DNA from: Streptomyces scabichelini
GTDB taxonomy: Bacteria > Actinomycetota > Actinomycetes > Streptomycetales > Streptomycetaceae
Assembly: GCF_011045015.1 (NCBI RefSeq)
Contig: NZ_JAAKZY010000034.1
Location: forward strand, 1 to 62,197
Reading direction: 5' to 3'
Length of the DNA: 62,197 bases
This document shows positions 42,428 to 51,656 of the stretch, piece by piece; positions within the stretch are counted from its first letter, which is position 1, and each line of letters opens with the position of its first letter. The position numbers and the translations under genes were made by a program. The notes under the pieces are model-generated. The model was not told the origin of the DNA. It did not search any database and saw nothing but the letters and a program-made list of their open reading frames with translations.

Positions 42428-44626
42428 ATGGATCTCGTGCCCGCGCTAGATGAACCACTGAAGAAAGTGCTCGGCCCCGCCACCGCGAAGGTGATGGCCG
42501 AGCACCTAGGCCTGCACACCGTCGGCGACCTGCTGCACCACTATCCGCGCAGGTACGAGGAGCGCGGGCAGCTCACCCACCTCGCCGACCTGCCCATGGA
42601 CGAGCACGTGACGGTGGTCGCCCAGGTCGCCGACGCCCGCCTGCTCACCTTCTCGTCGCCCAAGGCGCCCCGCGGAAAGGGCCAGCGCCTCGAAGTGACC
42701 ATCACGGACGGCAGCGGCCGCCTCAAGCTGGTCTTCTTCGGCAACGGCGCCCACAAACCGCACAAGGAGCTCCTGCCGGGCACGCGCGCCATGTTCGCGG
42801 GCAAGGTCTCTGTCTTCAACCATCGGCTTCAACTCGCCCATCCGGCCTACGAGTTGCTGCGCGGCGACGGTGACGAGGCCGTCGACAAGTGGGCCGGATC
42901 CCTCATCCCGATCTACCCGGCCACCGCCAAGCTGGAGTCCTGGAAGATCGGCAAATCGCTCCAGACGGTGCTCCCCAGCGCCCAGGAGGCCGTCGATCCG
43001 CTGCCGCCGGCGCTGCGGGAGGACCGGGGCCTGGTCTCCCTTCCGGAAGCGCTCCTGAAGATCCACCGCCCGCACACGAAGGCGGACATCGCCGACGCCC
43101 GCGCCCGCCTCAAGTGGGACGAGGCCTTCGTCCTCCAGGTAGCCCTGGCCCGCCGTCGCCACGCGGACGGCCAACTCCCGGCCGTCCCCCGCAAACCCAC
43201 GCCTGACGGCCTTCTCACCGCCTTCGACGCCAAGCTCCCCTTCACCCTCACTGAAGGCCAGCAAAAGGTCTCCAAGGAGATCTTCGACGACCTCGCCACC
43301 GAGCACCCGATGCACCGGCTGCTCCAGGGAGAGGTGGGCAGCGGGAAGACGATGGTCGCGCTGCGCGCCATGCTCGCCGTCGTCGACGCGGGAGGGCAGG
43401 CGGCCATGCTGGCGCCCACCGAAGTGCTCGCCCAGCAGCACCACAGGTCGATCACGGAGATGATGGGGGAGCTGGCCGAGGGAGGCATGCTGGGCGGGGC
43501 CGAGCAGGCCACCAAGGTGGTGCTGCTGACCGGGTCCATGGGCGCGGCCGCCCGCAGACAGGCGCTTCTCGATCTCGTCACGGGCGAGGCGGGGATCGTG
43601 ATCGGGACGCACGCGCTGATCGAGGACAAGGTGCAGTTCCACGACCTCGGCCTGGTCGTGGTCGACGAGCAGCACCGCTTCGGAGTGGAGCAGCGCGACG
43701 CGCTCCGCAGCAAGGGCAAGCAGCCGCCGCATCTGCTCGTCATGACGGCCACACCCATCCCGCGTACGGTCGCGATGACCGTCTTCGGCGACCTGGAGAC
43801 CTCCGTCCTGGACCAGCTCCCCGCCGGGCGTTCACCCATCGCCAGCCATGTCGTCCCGGCCGCCGACAAGCCGCACTTCCTGTCGCGCGCGTGGGAGCGC
43901 GTGCGCGAGGAGGTCGCGGGCGGCCATCAGGCGTATGTGGTCTGCCCCCGCATCGGGGACGAGGAGGACAACTCCGCCAAGAAGAAGTCCCCCGAGGACG
44001 AGGCCGAGAAGCGTCCGCCCCTCGCCGTCCTGGACGTCGCCGACCAGCTCGCCAAGGGCCCGCTCCAGGGCCTCAAGGTGGAGGCGCTGCACGGCCGTAT
44101 GCAGCCGGACGACAAAGATGCCGTGATGCGCCGCTTCGCCGCGGGCGAGACGGACGTCCTGGTCGCCACGACGGTGATCGAGGTGGGGGTCAACGTGCCG
44201 AACGCCACGGCGATGGTGATCATGGACGCGGACCGGTTCGGCGTCTCGCAGCTGCACCAGCTGCGCGGCCGGGTCGGCCGGGGCTCGGCCGCCGGACTCT
44301 GCCTCCTGGTCACCGAGATGCCGGAGGCGAGCGCGGCCCGCGCCCGGCTGGGTGCCGTGGCCGCCACGCTCGACGGCTTCGAGCTGTCCCGTATCGACCT
44401 CGAACAGCGTCGCGAGGGCGACGTCCTCGGCCAGGCCCAGTCCGGCGTGCGTTCCTCGCTGCGCATGCTCACCGTCATAGACGACGAGGACATCATCGCC
44501 GAGGCCCGCGAGGAGGCGGCCGCGGTCGTCGCCGCCGACCCCGAACTCACGCGCCTGCCCGCCCTGCGTACGGCCCTGGACGCCCTGCTCGACGAGGAGC
44601 GCGAGCAGTATCTGGACAAGGGGTGA
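42428..44626 (+). CDS. recG: ATP-dependent DNA helicase RecG
   Basis: Protein of 732 residues, superfamily 2 branch-migration helicase for stalled forks and Holliday junctions. An N-terminal wedge OB domain (about residues 60-160) is followed by Walker A GEVGSGKTM near 301, DEQHRFGV near 413, TATPIPRT, and the C-terminal motif VI QLRGRVGRG. An insertion SAKKKSPEDEAEKR near 515 is typical of actinomycetes. ATG 42428 or GTG 42437 are possible starts; neither has a good ribosome site, so a leaderless message is possible. It shares its 163-bp upstream region with the Hsp90-like gene. Confidence 0.96.
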   Translation: MDLVPALDEPLKKVLGPATAKVMAEHLGLHTVGDLLHHYPRRYEERGQLTHLADLPMDEHVTVVAQVADARLLTFSSPKAPRGKGQRLEVTITDGSGRLKLVFFGNGAHKPHKELLPGTRAMFAGKVSVFNHRLQLAHPAYELLRGDGDEAVDKWAGSLIPIYPATAKLESWKIGKSLQTVLPSAQEAVDPLPPALREDRGLVSLPEALLKIHRPHTKADIADARARLKWDEAFVLQVALARRRHADGQLPAVPRKPTPDGLLTAFDAKLPFTLTEGQQKVSKEIFDDLATEHPMHRLLQGEVGSGKTMVALRAMLAVVDAGGQAAMLAPTEVLAQQHHRSITEMMGELAEGGMLGGAEQATKVVLLTGSMGAAARRQALLDLVTGEAGIVIGTHALIEDKVQFHDLGLVVVDEQHRFGVEQRDALRSKGKQPPHLLVMTATPIPRTVAMTVFGDLETSVLDQLPAGRSPIASHVVPAADKPHFLSRAWERVREEVAGGHQAYVVCPRIGDEEDNSAKKKSPEDEAEKRPPLAVLDVADQLAKGPLQGLKVEALHGRMQPDDKDAVMRRFAAGETDVLVATTVIEVGVNVPNATAMVIMDADRFGVSQLHQLRGRVGRGSAAGLCLLVTEMPEASAARARLGAVAATLDGFELSRIDLEQRREGDVLGQAQSGVRSSLRMLTVIDDEDIIAEAREEAAAVVAADPELTRLPALRTALDALLDEEREQYLDKG

Positions 44627-44734
44627 GCCGTTCCCCGGACGTCCTGCCGGAAAAGGCCCCACGACGAGCGCCCGCGGGACGGGGACTGAGAGACTGGAAC
44701 GGTCACAGCCGCTCGTTCCACGACAAGGACAGAG

Positions 44735-45322
44735 ATGACCCGCGTGATCGCCGGCCGGGCCGGCGGACGCCGCCTGGCCGTCCCGCCGGGCACCGGTACC
44801 CGCCCTACCTCCGACCGCGCGCGCGAGGGCCTCTTCTCCACCTGGCAGTCCCTGCTGGGCGGCCCCCTGGACGGCGAGCGCGTTCTCGATCTTTACGCCG
44901 GCTCGGGCGCCGTGGGCCTGGAGGCCCTGTCACGCGGCGCCGGGCACACCCTGCTCGTGGAGGCCGACGCCCGCGCGGCGCGCATCATCCGGGAGAACGT
45001 GAAGTCGCTCGGGCTGCCCGGCGCCGAGGTCAGATCAGGCAAAGCCGGGCAGATCATCCGCGCAGGGGCGCCGACAGCCCCGTACGACCTGGTCTTCCTC
45101 GATCCGCCGTACGACGTCCCGGACGACGATCTTCGCGAGATCCTGCTCACACTCCGTGCGGGGGGCTGGCTCATGGGCGAAGCTCTCGTCACCGTGGAGC
45201 GCAGTACTAGAGGCGGCGAATTCCGGTGGCCCGGCGGTTTTGAGGCACTGCGCTCCCGTCGCTACGGCGAGGGAACGTTTTGGTACGGTCGCGCCGCCTC
45301 TACGTGCGAAGACGCACGATGA
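44735..45322 (+). CDS. rsmD: 16S rRNA (guanine-N2)-methyltransferase RsmD
   Basis: Protein of 195 residues, methylating G966 (E. coli numbering) of 16S rRNA. Substrate-binding start [19 protein letters not shown], then [18 protein letters not shown] motif [19 protein letters not shown]; catalytic DPPYDVP near residue 123. AAGGACAG lies upstream of ATG 44735. The stop is 26 bp before the chosen coaD start, an rsmD-coaD pairing common across bacteria. It lies 108 bp after recG. Confidence 0.95.
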   Translation: MTRVIAGRAGGRRLAVPPGTGTRPTSDRAREGLFSTWQSLLGGPLDGERVLDLYAGSGAVGLEALSRGAGHTLLVEADARAARIIRENVKSLGLPGAEVRSGKAGQIIRAGAPTAPYDLVFLDPPYDVPDDDLREILLTLRAGGWLMGEALVTVERSTRGGEFRWPGGFEALRSRRYGEGTFWYGRAASTCEDAR

Positions 45323-45348
45323 CCGGACCGGAGAGCGAGGGACCTCAG

Positions 45349-45828
45349 TTGCGCCGCGCCGTCTGTCCCGGGTCATTCGACCCGATCACCAACGGACACC
45401 TCGACATCATCGCCCGAGCCTCCAAGCTATACGACGTCGTGCACGTCGCGGTGATGATCAACCAGTCCAAAAAGGGCCTCTTCGAGATCGACGAGCGGAT
45501 CGACCTGATCCGCCAGGTCACCGCGGAGTTCGGGAACGTCGAGGTGGAGTCCTTCCACGGCCTCCTCGTCGACTTCTGCAAGCAGCGCGACATCCCCGCC
45601 ATCGTCAAGGGACTCCGCGCGGTCAGCGACTTCGACTACGAGCTGCAGATGGCCCAGATGAACAACGGCCTCTCCGGAGTCGAAACCCTCTTCGTCCCCA
45701 CCAACCCCACCTACAGCTTCCTGTCCTCCTCGCTCGTCAAGGAGGTCGCGGCCTGGGGCGGCGACGTCTCCCACCTGGTGCCTCCGGTGGTCCTCGAAGC
45801 CCTCGGCGAACGCCTCAAGAAGGACTGA
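45349..45828 (+). CDS. coaD: Phosphopantetheine adenylyltransferase
   Basis: Protein of 159 residues, adding AMP to 4'-phosphopantetheine in coenzyme A synthesis. The HxGH-type motif is in [39 protein letters not shown] and the [13 protein letters not shown] loop are the other family blocks. I chose TTG 45349 because it gives the family N-terminus RRAVCPGS and has GAGGGA six bases upstream. An ATG at 45319 overlapping the rsmD stop would add ten residues and cannot be excluded. Confidence 0.94.
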   Translation: MRRAVCPGSFDPITNGHLDIIARASKLYDVVHVAVMINQSKKGLFEIDERIDLIRQVTAEFGNVEVESFHGLLVDFCKQRDIPAIVKGLRAVSDFDYELQMAQMNNGLSGVETLFVPTNPTYSFLSSSLVKEVAAWGGDVSHLVPPVVLEALGERLKKD

Positions 45829-45938
45829 GACGCCCACGGGTGGCTGACAGTGCGTCATCCGGTGTCGGATGGTGCGGGAGTGGCCGTACAGTCGACCCGT
45901 CCGTCTCCATCACAGCTGTAGAGAGTGGCGAGCACACG

Positions 45939-47027
45939 GTGGACGTGCAGAAGAAGCTCGATGAGATCGTCGCAGCGGTCGGCAGCGCCCGTTCGATGCC
46001 CATGTCGGCCTCGTGCGTGGTCAACCGCGCCGAGCTGCTCTCCCTGCTCGAAGAGGTGCGCCAAGCCCTGCCCGGCTCCCTCGCCCAGGCCCAGGAACTC
46101 ATCGGCGGCCGTGAGCAGCTGGTCGAGCAGGCCCGCGAGGAGGCCCAGCGGATCATCGAGTCCGCGCACGCCGAGCGTGGCTCGCTGATCTCCGACACCG
46201 AGGTCGCCCGCCGCTCCCAGAACGAGGCCGACCGCATCCTCGCCGAGGCCCGCAAGGAGGCCGAGGAGATCCGCGCGGAGGCCGACGACTACGTCGACTC
46301 CAAGCTCGCCAACTTCGAGGTCGTCCTCACCAAGACCCTCGGCTCCGTCGGCCGCGGCCGCGAGAAGCTCCTGGGCACCGGGCCAGGCCTCGACGAGCAG
46401 GGGTACGAGGACGAGGACGCCCCCGAGCGCAGCCACGACCCCGAGACCCTGCGCCGCAACGCGGACGAATACGTCGACGTCAAGCTCGGAGCCTTCGAGG
46501 CCGTCCTCGCCAAGACCCTGGACGCGGTCGGCCGCGGCCGCCAGAAGCTCCACGGCCGCATCGCCTCCGACGATCTGGGCGCGCTCACGGACGACGGGAC
46601 GCCCGTACAGCACACCAGCGACGCCGAGTACCTCGACGGCCTCGCGGCCCCTGCGGACACCCACGGGGGGCCCGCCGGGCCGACCCCCGCCGTTCCCGCC
46701 CAGCAGCCGTACGGCCACCAAGACCAGCAGTACGCGTATCAGCAACAGACCGACGCGTACGGCTATCAGCAGCCATACGGCCAGGACCAGCAGCAGTACG
46801 CGTACCAGCAGCAGGCCGATCCGTACGCCGCCTACCCGCAGCAGGGCTACGACCCGAACGGCGAGCAGACGGGATACGACCCCAACCAGGGGCAGCAGGC
46901 CTACCAGCAACAGCAGCAACAGCCCCAGCCGCAGGCGCACACCCTCGACGAGACCAGCCTCTTCGACACGAGCATGATCAGCGCCGAGCAGCTGCGCCAG
47001 TACGAACAGGAGCGCGGCGGACGCTGA
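45939..47027 (+). CDS. DivIVA-like coiled-coil protein with duplicated segment and Q/Y-rich tail
   Basis: Protein of 362 residues. Residues 1-125 form a DivIVA/ATP-synthase-b-like coiled coil (LLEEVRQALPGSLAQAQELI, then AREEAQRIIESAHAERGSL). A 32-residue segment occurs twice: ADDYVDSKLANFEVVLTKTL near 125 and ADEYVDVKLGAFEAVLAKTL near 190, each ending VGRGR(E/Q)KL. The last 150 residues are Gln/Tyr-rich (QQYAYQQQ, PYGQDQQQ), ending with a short helical SAEQLRQYEQERGGR. There are no membrane segments. It may be a cell-division or polar-growth scaffold by analogy; function is not established. GTG 45939 (or 45945) is the start. It is conserved between coaD and DUF177-rpmF. Confidence 0.85.
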   Translation: MDVQKKLDEIVAAVGSARSMPMSASCVVNRAELLSLLEEVRQALPGSLAQAQELIGGREQLVEQAREEAQRIIESAHAERGSLISDTEVARRSQNEADRILAEARKEAEEIRAEADDYVDSKLANFEVVLTKTLGSVGRGREKLLGTGPGLDEQGYEDEDAPERSHDPETLRRNADEYVDVKLGAFEAVLAKTLDAVGRGRQKLHGRIASDDLGALTDDGTPVQHTSDAEYLDGLAAPADTHGGPAGPTPAVPAQQPYGHQDQQYAYQQQTDAYGYQQPYGQDQQQYAYQQQADPYAAYPQQGYDPNGEQTGYDPNQGQQAYQQQQQQPQPQAHTLDETSLFDTSMISAEQLRQYEQERGGR

Positions 47028-47082
47028 CCGGGGGCGCCGAGGGGCGTACGCCGGCGTCCGGGACCGCCGGGTGCGCACCGGA

Positions 47083-47112
47083 TTGGGCCGAGAGCGGAAG
47101 GTCCAGTATCCT
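47083..47112 (+). promoter_or_regulatory. Probable promoter of the DUF177-rpmF-rnc operon
   Basis: TTGGGC (47083-47088), 18-bp spacer, TATCCT (47107-47112). It lies about 110 bp before the DUF177 start and is the only good -35/-10 pair in this 197-bp gap. Confidence 0.5.
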
Positions 47113-47224
47113 GGCTCTTCGGTCGCGCGTTCGTCCGCGATCCACGCTGCCCTCAGCGCAAGAGATGGGTGACCTTTCTCGAACCGCGGCGGCGTACCTC
47201 TGAGCTACAAGATCGAAAGCAGGA

Positions 47225-47869
47225 ATGGCCCTGAACGCCCGCCTCGACCACCGCAACCCTCTCGTGTTCGACACACACGAGCTGGGGCGACGTCCTGGTG
47301 CGCTGCAGCGCCTGACCCGTACGGTCGACGCTCCCAAGGACCTCGGTATCCAGGGAGTGATCGGAGTGCCGGAAGGCGCGCCGGTGGAGCTCGAACTCCG
47401 ACTCGAGTCGGTCATGGAAGGTGTGCTTGTCACAGGCACCGCCCGTGCACGGGCCGAGGGGGAGTGCGTAAGGTGTCTGGAGCCGCTTCAGCTGGAGCTC
47501 GAAGCGGACTTCCAGGAGATGTTCTCGTACCCTGACGCCGACGACCGGGGCCGCCCCAAGGGGGAACCGGCCGACGACGCCGAGGAAGACGAGGACAGGC
47601 TCTTCATCGAGGACGGCTTGTTCGACCTCGAGCCTGTGCTGCGTGACGCGGTGGTGCTCGCACTGCCGATGCAGCCGGTGTGCCAGGAAGACTGCGAGGG
47701 ACTGTGCTCCGAGTGCGGAGTGCGTCTCTCGGACGAACCGGGCCACCACCATGACGCCGTCGACATCCGTTGGGCGGCACTGCAGGGACTCGCCGGTTCA
47801 CTCGAAGACGGCGAGAAGGACGAGACCAGCGGCGCCGAAGCACGCGCCGACGAGAAGCAGGAGAAGTAG
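47225..47869 (+). CDS. DUF177 (YceD-family) protein
   Basis: Protein of 214 residues of the DUF177/YceD family, almost always found next to rpmF and linked to 23S rRNA/large-subunit assembly. Conserved features are the N-terminal [16 protein letters not shown], the ECVRCLEPL cysteine pair, an acidic loop ([15 protein letters not shown]), and the C-terminal [13 protein letters not shown] cluster suited to metal binding. The acidic/Lys tail [10 protein letters not shown] is probably disordered. GAAAGCAGGA precedes ATG 47225. rpmF follows 2 bp after the stop. Confidence 0.92.
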   Translation: MALNARLDHRNPLVFDTHELGRRPGALQRLTRTVDAPKDLGIQGVIGVPEGAPVELELRLESVMEGVLVTGTARARAEGECVRCLEPLQLELEADFQEMFSYPDADDRGRPKGEPADDAEEDEDRLFIEDGLFDLEPVLRDAVVLALPMQPVCQEDCEGLCSECGVRLSDEPGHHHDAVDIRWAALQGLAGSLEDGEKDETSGAEARADEKQEK

Positions 47870-47871
47870 CC

Positions 47872-48045
47872 GTGGCTGTTCCGAAGCGGAAGATGTCGCG
47901 CAGCAACACGCGCCACCGCCGGTCGCAGTGGAAGGCTGCGGTCCCCACCCTGGTTGCGTGCGAGCGCTGCCACGAGCCCAAGCTGCAGCACATCGCGTGC
48001 CCCGCTTGCGGCACCTATAACAAGCGCCAGGTCCTCGAGGTCTGA
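47872..48045 (+). CDS. rpmF: 50S ribosomal protein L32
   Basis: Protein of 57 residues. N-terminal [20 protein letters not shown] is the family signature. CERC and CPAC pairs form the zinc ribbon (C+ form). GTG 47872, with AGGAGAAG in the end of DUF177 as ribosome site. It is between DUF177 and rnc, the standard actinomycete order. Confidence 0.97.
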   Translation: MAVPKRKMSRSNTRHRRSQWKAAVPTLVACERCHEPKLQHIACPACGTYNKRQVLEV

Positions 48046-48064
48046 GCGGCTGGTGAGAGGCTCT

Positions 48065-48889
48065 ATGTCTGACGCCAAGGCGGATTCGAACGCCAAGAAA
48101 AAGGCGGACACAACAGCCTCGTCCCACACGCTTCTGGAAGGGCGGCTCGGGTACAAGCTCGAGTCCGCCCTTCTGGTGCGTGCGCTGACCCACCGTTCGT
48201 ACGCGTACGAGAACGGCGGTCTGCCGACCAACGAGCGCCTGGAGTTCCTCGGGGACTCCGTCCTCGGCCTCGTGGTCACGGACACGCTGTACCGCACCCA
48301 CCCCGACCTGCCCGAAGGCCAGCTGGCCAAGCTTCGGGCCGCGGTGGTCAACTCGCGTGCGCTGGCGGAGGTGAGCCGCGGGCTCGACCTGGGTTCCTTC
48401 ATCCGGCTCGGCCGGGGCGAAGAGGGCACGGGCGGCCGGGACAAGGCGTCCATCCTTGCCGACACCCTCGAAGCGGTGATCGGCGCGGTCTATCTCGACC
48501 AGGGGCTCGACTCGGCGGCGGAGCTGGTGCACCGCCTGTTCGATCCGCTGATCGAGAAGTCCTCGAACCTGGGTGCCGGCCTGGACTGGAAGACCAGTCT
48601 CCAGGAGCTCACGGCGACCGAGGGGCTCGGCGTGCCCGAGTACCTGGTCTCGGAGACCGGCCCGGACCACGAGAAGACCTTTACTGCTGCCGCCCGCGTC
48701 GGAGGCGTCTCGTACGGCACCGGCACCGGCCGCAGCAAGAAGGAAGCGGAGCAGCAGGCGGCGGAATCCGCGTGGCGGGAGATCCGCTCCGCCGCGGACG
48801 AGCGGCTGAACGCGACGAAGGCCGCCGCGGACGCCGAGAGGGACGTCGACATCCCCTCGACCGCGAACTCCGACACCGCTCCCGCCTGA
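48065..48889 (+). CDS. rnc: Ribonuclease III
   Basis: Protein of 274 residues, double-strand-specific RNase maturing rRNA and controlling mRNAs. In Streptomyces this gene is also known as absB, since mutants lose antibiotic production. The catalytic signature is [15 protein letters not shown] near residue 58, with a second acidic pair in [15 protein letters not shown]. The dsRNA-binding domain is near 180-250 ([15 protein letters not shown], then [16 protein letters not shown]). Basic N-terminal and Ala/Asp-rich C-terminal extensions are typical. GAGAGG precedes ATG 48065. Confidence 0.96.
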   Translation: MSDAKADSNAKKKADTTASSHTLLEGRLGYKLESALLVRALTHRSYAYENGGLPTNERLEFLGDSVLGLVVTDTLYRTHPDLPEGQLAKLRAAVVNSRALAEVSRGLDLGSFIRLGRGEEGTGGRDKASILADTLEAVIGAVYLDQGLDSAAELVHRLFDPLIEKSSNLGAGLDWKTSLQELTATEGLGVPEYLVSETGPDHEKTFTAAARVGGVSYGTGTGRSKKEAEQQAAESAWREIRSAADERLNATKAAADAERDVDIPSTANSDTAPA

Positions 48890-48911
48890 CCCACGGCCCA
48901 CAGCCGTCACC

Positions 48912-48943
48912 GATCGCCCGTCCCGGCAAAGGGGCGGGCGATC
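48912..48943 (+). terminator. Terminator after rnc
   Basis: Arms GATCGCCCG (48912-48920) and CGGGCGATC (48935-48943), with inner TCCC/GGGG pairing and a GGCAAA loop, 22 bp after the rnc stop. Confidence 0.75.
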
Positions 48944-48991
48944 ATGTTCGCCATCCCCGTCCGGCCCGCCCGGGTCCGGTGCAGTACCGCG

Positions 48992-49050
48992 GCCCCGCAG
49001 GGGCGCGGGGAACTGCGCGATCAGCCACGAACGGCCCGCGGCTTTCGAAC
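48992..49050 (+). repeat. Dispersed Streptomyces repeat, copy C
   Basis: GCCCCGCAGGGGCGCGGGG, then AACTGCGCGATCAGCC, ACGAACGGCCCGCGG and CTTTCGAAC. It matches copy B2 at 37347-37406 over about 55 bases with a few changes. It lies between rnc and mutM. Confidence 0.75.
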
Positions 49051-49093
49051 CACCTTTCCAGCGCAACCACCTTTCCCTTCCGGAGGAGAACCC

Positions 49094-49954
49094 GTGCCCG
49101 AACTTCCTGAGGTCGAGGTCGTGCGGCGCGGCCTTGAGCGCTGGGTCAGCGGGCGGATCGTCATCGACGTACAGGTGCTGCATCCGCGCGCGGTGCGCCG
49201 GCACATCGCGGGCGGCGAGGACTTCGGGGCCCGGCTCAAGGGGCACCGCATCGGGCTTCCCCAGCGCCGCGGCAAGTACCTGTGGCTGCCGCTCGCCGAC
49301 CAGCCGACCGCCGTCCTCGCACACCTCGGCATGAGCGGCCAGCTCCTCGTCCAGCCGGAGAGCGCGCCCGACGAGAAGCATCTGCGCATCCGCGTCCGCT
49401 TCGCCGACACCCTGAACACCGAACTCCGCTTCGTCGACCAACGGACCTTCGGCGGGCTCTCGTTGCACACGACCACACCCGACGGACTGCCCGACGTCAT
49501 CGCGCACATCGCCCGCGACCCGCTGGACCCGCAGTTCGACGACGCCGCGTTCCACGAAGCGCTGAGGCGACGGCGTACGACCATCAAGCGGGCCCTGCTC
49601 GACCAGTCGCTGATCAGCGGCGTGGGCAACATCTACGCGGACGAGGCGCTGTGGCGCGCGCGGCTGCACTACGAGCGCCCGACCACCGGTTTCACGCGCC
49701 CGCGCACCGCCGAACTCCTCGGCCATGTACGGGACGTGCTGTACGAGGCCCTGACCGCCGGAGGCACCAGCTTCGACAGCCTGTACGTCAACGTGAACGG
49801 CGAGTCCGGCTACTTCGACCGGTCCCTCGACGCGTACGGGCGGGAGGGCGAGCCGTGCCGGCGCTGCGGCACGGTGATCCGACGGCGGCCCTGGATGAAC
49901 CGGTCCAGCTATTTCTGCCCGCGCTGTCAGCGACCGCCGCGCGTCGCGTCGTAG
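49094..49954 (+). CDS. mutM: Formamidopyrimidine-DNA glycosylase
   Basis: Protein of 286 residues that excises 8-oxoguanine and nicks the abasic site. The catalytic N-terminus PELPEVE (Pro2, Glu3) is intact. The Lys of [17 protein letters not shown], the H2TH region [19 protein letters not shown] and the zinc finger [11 protein letters not shown]...CPRC are present. GTG 49094 has GGAGGAG upstream. Its last 28 bases overlap the 3' end of the convergent HxlR gene. Confidence 0.96.
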   Translation: MPELPEVEVVRRGLERWVSGRIVIDVQVLHPRAVRRHIAGGEDFGARLKGHRIGLPQRRGKYLWLPLADQPTAVLAHLGMSGQLLVQPESAPDEKHLRIRVRFADTLNTELRFVDQRTFGGLSLHTTTPDGLPDVIAHIARDPLDPQFDDAAFHEALRRRRTTIKRALLDQSLISGVGNIYADEALWRARLHYERPTTGFTRPRTAELLGHVRDVLYEALTAGGTSFDSLYVNVNGESGYFDRSLDAYGREGEPCRRCGTVIRRRPWMNRSSYFCPRCQRPPRVAS

Positions 49955-50316
49955 CGCTCGCGTGCCGCCATGACGTCGTCCATACGGCCTTCAACGAAGT
50001 GGACGAGGGCCAGCAGCCGCTCGGCGACCTCGTGGCCCAGCGGTGTCAGTTCGTAGTCCACGCGCGGCGGGTTCGTGGGCTGCGCCTCGCGGTGCACCAG
50101 TCCGTCGCGCTCCAGCGCGTGCAGCGTCTGCGACAGCATCTTCTCGCTCACGCCGTCGACGCGCCGGCGCAGCTCGTTGAAGCGGAGCGAGCCCTCGAAC
50201 AGCGCGGCGAGCGTGAGTCCGCCCCAGCGCCCCGTGACGTGCTCCAGGGTGCCCCGAGAGGGACACGCCTTGGAGAACACGTCATACGGAAGGTCGGGTG
50301 TCTCCGTGAGGTCCAT
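49927..50316 (-). CDS. HxlR-family transcriptional regulator
   Basis: Protein of 129 residues, winged-helix regulator: [40 protein letters not shown], and [19 protein letters not shown] are the HxlR (DUF24) blocks. Cys18 lies at the usual redox/aldehyde-sensing place of the family (SKACPSRG). TACGCT lies six bases before ATG 50316, so the message is leaderless. An imperfect HxlR-type site, GTTAC-TTTT-CGTTAGC on the minus strand, lies at 50358-50373. No obvious target gene is adjacent. The gene overlaps mutM tail-to-tail by 28 bp. Confidence 0.9.
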   Translation of the reverse strand: MDLTETPDLPYDVFSKACPSRGTLEHVTGRWGGLTLAALFEGSLRFNELRRRVDGVSEKMLSQTLHALERDGLVHREAQPTNPPRVDYELTPLGHEVAERLLALVHFVEGRMDDVMAARERYDATRGGR

Positions 50317-50380
50317 ACCTTCAGCGTACTCCGGTGCAGCGCCGACCCGCAGATGGCGCTAACGAAAAGTAACCGCCTAC

Positions 50381-51526
50381 CTAGTACCCGAAGTCCTGCG
50401 TCCACCAGGGGCCGCCCGTGTCGAAGTGGGCGCCGACTCCCAGGGTCTTGAAGTCGCAGTTCAGGATGTTCGCGCGGTGGCCGGGGCTGTTCATCCAGGC
50501 CTCCATGACCGCCGCGGCGTCGGCCTGTCCGCGGGCGATGTTCTCCCCGCCGAGGTTCCCGATGCCGAGCCCCTTCGCCCGGTCCCAGGGGGTGGCCCCG
50601 TTCGGGTCGGTGTGATCGAAGAAGTCCCCGACGGCCATGGCCTTGCTGAAGTCCTGAGCCAGCGCGGCCAGCGAACTGGACGCCGTCACCGGGCTGCAGC
50701 CCGCCTTCTCCCGCTCCTGGTTCACCAGCGAGAGCACCTCGGCCTCGGCCGCGGACTGTGGGGACACCGCCTTGGGCGGAGTGGGCTTGGGCACCTTCGT
50801 GACCGGAGGCGGCGGAGTCGGCTTGGGCTTCGACTGCTCCGGAGCCTTCGTCGTCGGCTTCGTGGTGGGCTTCTTCGTGGGCTCTTCGGCCGGCTTCGTC
50901 GGCGTCGGCGTCGGCGAGGGCGAGCGGTCAGTGTCACGGCTCGCGCCCGAGTCGTCGCGGTCGTCCGCGGAGCCGTCCGTGCCGCCCTGGGTCTCAAGAC
51001 CGGTCGGGAAGTCCGAGGTCTGTACCTTGCCCGCGTTGTTGCCGCCGACCACGTCCTTGTCACCGCCGCCGGGCAGCAGCCCGGACGCGACCGCGACGGC
51101 GCCCATCGCGACCGCCGCGGAGACACCGAGCAGACCGCCGCGCACGGGCACCGCGGCCTTCTTGCGGCGGCGGTGCGAGCGACCGCCCCGGGGGTCACCG
51201 GTGGGCGCGAAGGAGGTCGTGGCGTACGCGTCGACGTCGCCCGTCGAGTAGAGGTAGGCGGCACTTCCCGGGGCGGTGTCGCCCGTCGAGAAGAGGTAGG
51301 CGTCGCTGTGCGCGTAGTCGTGGCTCGGCGCGTAGAGACCATTGCTCTGCGCGTAGCGGCCGTTCGCCTCGTAGCGGTCCTGGCCGGCGCCCGAGATGGC
51401 CTCGGTCGCGTAATCACCCGCGTCGGCCGTTGAGTAGCGGCCGGTGTATGTTCCGTACGTTTGCGTGACGCCGGTGGCGCGGCCTGTGGCGGCGCGGCCG
51501 GCGGCGGAGCGTCGGTGGCGTCCCAT
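50381..51526 (-). CDS. CAP/SCP-domain protein with a transmembrane anchor
   Basis: Protein of 381 residues. Residues 1-145 are Tyr/Ser/Gly-rich with repeats YLFSTGDTAPG and YLYSTGDVDAY, followed by RSHRRRKKAAVPVRG. One membrane segment (GGLLGVSAAVAMGAVAVASG) comes next, then a Pro/Thr/Lys-rich wall-spanning linker. A C-terminal CAP domain of about 125 residues follows (EVLSLVNQEREKAGC, FSKAMAVGDFFDHTDPNG, GGENIARGQADAAAVMEAWM, NSPGHRANIL). The CAP fold is therefore displayed outside. Function in bacteria is unclear. ATG 51526, with GAGGAAGG upstream. Confidence 0.9.
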   Translation of the reverse strand: MGRHRRSAAGRAATGRATGVTQTYGTYTGRYSTADAGDYATEAISGAGQDRYEANGRYAQSNGLYAPSHDYAHSDAYLFSTGDTAPGSAAYLYSTGDVDAYATTSFAPTGDPRGGRSHRRRKKAAVPVRGGLLGVSAAVAMGAVAVASGLLPGGGDKDVVGGNNAGKVQTSDFPTGLETQGGTDGSADDRDDSGASRDTDRSPSPTPTPTKPAEEPTKKPTTKPTTKAPEQSKPKPTPPPPVTKVPKPTPPKAVSPQSAAEAEVLSLVNQEREKAGCSPVTASSSLAALAQDFSKAMAVGDFFDHTDPNGATPWDRAKGLGIGNLGGENIARGQADAAAVMEAWMNSPGHRANILNCDFKTLGVGAHFDTGGPWWTQDFGY

Positions 51527-51558
51527 CTCCTGGCCTTCCTCATCCTTGCAGTCAACGT

Positions 51559-51578
51559 CCTCACTCGAATGAGTGAGG
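51559..51578. promoter_or_regulatory. Palindromic operator-like site upstream of the CAP-domain gene
   Basis: CCTCACTC (51559-51566) and GAGTGAGG (51571-51578) around GAAT, a perfect 8-bp inverted repeat 33 bp upstream of the CAP gene start. The half-sites TCACTC/GAGTGA resemble BldD half-sites (TNACNC/GNGTNA), but the spacing is longer than the consensus. Confidence 0.45.
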
Positions 51579-51656
51579 TGCATTGCGTCGGGACGGTACC
51601 GCATGACGCAAGAGGAGGAAGTGCTCACAGAGCAAATGGCCGGTTAGCGTGCAGCC

